6,735 nt of DNA from an uncultured Bacteroidales bacterium (GTDB taxonomy: Bacteria > Bacteroidota > Bacteroidia > Bacteroidales > Paludibacteraceae), in NCBI GenBank assembly GCA_900321775.1, contig ONXE01000106.1:1-6735 (forward strand), in the 5' to 3' direction. A program made the position numbers and the translations under genes. Positions 5,786-6,735 of the stretch are shown here, piece after piece. Positions within the stretch are counted from its first letter, which is position 1. Every line of letters starts with the position of its first letter. The notes under the pieces are model-generated. The model searched no databases. It was not told where the DNA came from and worked only from the letters and a program-made list of their open reading frames with translations.

Positions 5786-6735
5786 CTGTCTATTCCCACA
5801 GCGATATTCAGGCCCACGCGGAACAGCATTTCCTTATGCTCTTTCGGCGGTTCCACACCCTTGACAGGCCAGCGGTATTCGCCGAAGATGTTCACCGGCA
5901 CTTTGCCTGCGCCATTGATGAGCATCGAAGCGCCGCCTATGATGTGCATGCGCGTCGGGTTACCGTATTTCTTGTCCATCAGGTTGATAGCCATACTGCC
6001 GTATAGCGTGAAGCCAAATCCCTCACCACAGGGCAGTACCAGCGACAACTTGGGCACGTAGCACAAGTTGCGGAACTCGGAGTCTTCTACACGTCCTGAC
6101 ACGTTGGTTTCGAAGTCCAGCAAGGACACGCCCAACATCTTGTATCGGAATGGTACAAGACCCAAATGCAAGATATGCGCCGTGTCGGCGAACGAGTAGG
6201 TGTAACCTGCGTCAATGATGCCAATGAACCATGTTCCGGCATTGTCGTAGAAGCGCTGCAGCACTCTGGAAGTGGAGCGTCTCGGCCCCTCGGAACGGGT
6301 CTGGATGGTGTCACCCAAGCGATGCAACTGCGCGTAATATACACGCTTGGTCACATACGGCGCAGACATATCCACACTGTCCACATAGGTCTCGTAACCG
6401 TCTTTGCTGATGTACATTTTGTATTTCTGCGGCGTCACCTTGACTTTCTTGTTGGCCTTGATATCATAACTGCCACGGTCACTTTGCAAGCGAATACTCG
6501 GTCTGCCGAACACATTGGTACGAACCATCAGTTTGCGCGTGAAATCGAACTTCGCGGAGGGATTGCCGGTGCCTTCATTGACAAACATATTGTAGTCGCA
6601 GGTAATGCCGTCCAGGTTCTCCAGCGTGATTCGGTTTCGTCCAACGGGCAGTTTGCCGGTGTACGTACCCCGCCCGATGAAATAATGCTCTTTGTCTATC
6701 TCGTTCCAGCGGTAGATGGCGATGCTGTCTTCCGT
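5782..6735 (-). CDS. PEGA-like / beta-barrel-like envelope protein; 5' end outside window
   Basis: The frame is open to the window edge, so the ATG at 6588 is only an internal methionine (residue 50 of the visible 317) and the true start is upstream. I do not recognise a named family for the whole protein. Residues about 1-65 and 66-125 look like two PEGA-type beta domains: a GKLPVGRNRITLENL segment in the first and VTPQKYKMYISKDGYETYVD in the second, matching the 'L-P-x-G-x-Y-x-V-x-x-S-x-x-G-Y' pattern by eye. Residues about 155-317 are glycine- and aromatic-rich alternating strands (for example WFIGIIDAGYTYSF, FGFTLYGSMAINL, and the final LFRVGLNIAVGIDR), suggesting a C-terminal outer-membrane barrel, although the last residue is Arg rather than the usual Phe. 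The N-terminal part could be another domain (peptidase, kinase or export signal) and cannot be seen. It ends inside the heptamer tract just before the CHASE2 gene, consistent with the same operon. Confidence 0.85.
   Translation of the reverse strand, partial: TEDSIAIYRWNEIDKEHYFIGRGTYTGKLPVGRNRITLENLDGITCDYNMFVNEGTGNPSAKFDFTRKLMVRTNVFGRPSIRLQSDRGSYDIKANKKVKVTPQKYKMYISKDGYETYVDSVDMSAPYVTKRVYYAQLHRLGDTIQTRSEGPRRSTSRVLQRFYDNAGTWFIGIIDAGYTYSFADTAHILHLGLVPFRYKMLGVSLLDFETNVSGRVEDSEFRNLCYVPKLSLVLPCGEGFGFTLYGSMAINLMDKKYGNPTRMHIIGGASMLINGAGKVPVNIFGEYRWPVKGVEPPKEHKEMLFRVGLNIAVGIDR

Noticed and set aside
6586..6588. ATG at 6588 as the true start of the PEGA-like protein
   Set aside because: The frame stays open for 49 more codons to the window edge with protein-like content (GKLPVGRNRITLENL region) that continues the same beta-domain style, so the gene starts outside.

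Overview
The window reads as one end of a Bacteroidales-type genome (Bacteroides/Prevotella/Porphyromonas relatives). The evidence is protein style: a BspA-family leucine-rich repeat protein with the F-x-G-C repeat signature, a type I signal peptide ending in the Ala-Gln common in this phylum, very weak Shine-Dalgarno sequences, and a one-piece glycine dehydrogenase. Genus cannot be fixed from this stretch. All genes lie on the minus strand, so transcription runs from high to low coordinates. The plus strand carries only antisense shadows.

In transcription order: (1) 6735-5782, the C-terminal 317 residues of a protein whose start is outside the window, with probable PEGA-like beta domains followed by a stretch resembling an outer-membrane beta-barrel. 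(2) 5785-5737, a 49-bp tract of seven heptamers that holds the stop codon of gene 1 and the first possible start of gene 3. (3) 5746 or 5701 to 4547, a membrane protein with a periplasmic CHASE2 sensory domain and three C-terminal membrane helices but no kinase or cyclase output domain. (4) 4550-4080, a small secreted protein with a FecR-like fold. (5) 4083-2056, a 675-residue secreted BspA-type LRR protein. (6) 2040 to 1, the first 680 residues of glycine dehydrogenase GcvP, whose end is outside the window.

Genes 3-4 and 4-5 overlap by four bases (ATGA), gene 1 ends just upstream of gene 3, and gcvP starts 15 bp after gene 5. No terminator is visible at any junction, so the whole window could be one transcript. 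I infer that the CHASE2, FecR-like and LRR proteins form an envelope or surface unit: a membrane sensor, a secreted partner and a long solenoid suited to protein binding. The barrel/PEGA-like protein may be a fourth member. GcvP is a metabolic enzyme and probably only shares the transcript. The function of the unit cannot be read from sequence alone. No RNA gene, insertion sequence, CRISPR array or integrase was seen, and there is no gene-free stretch over 300 bp.
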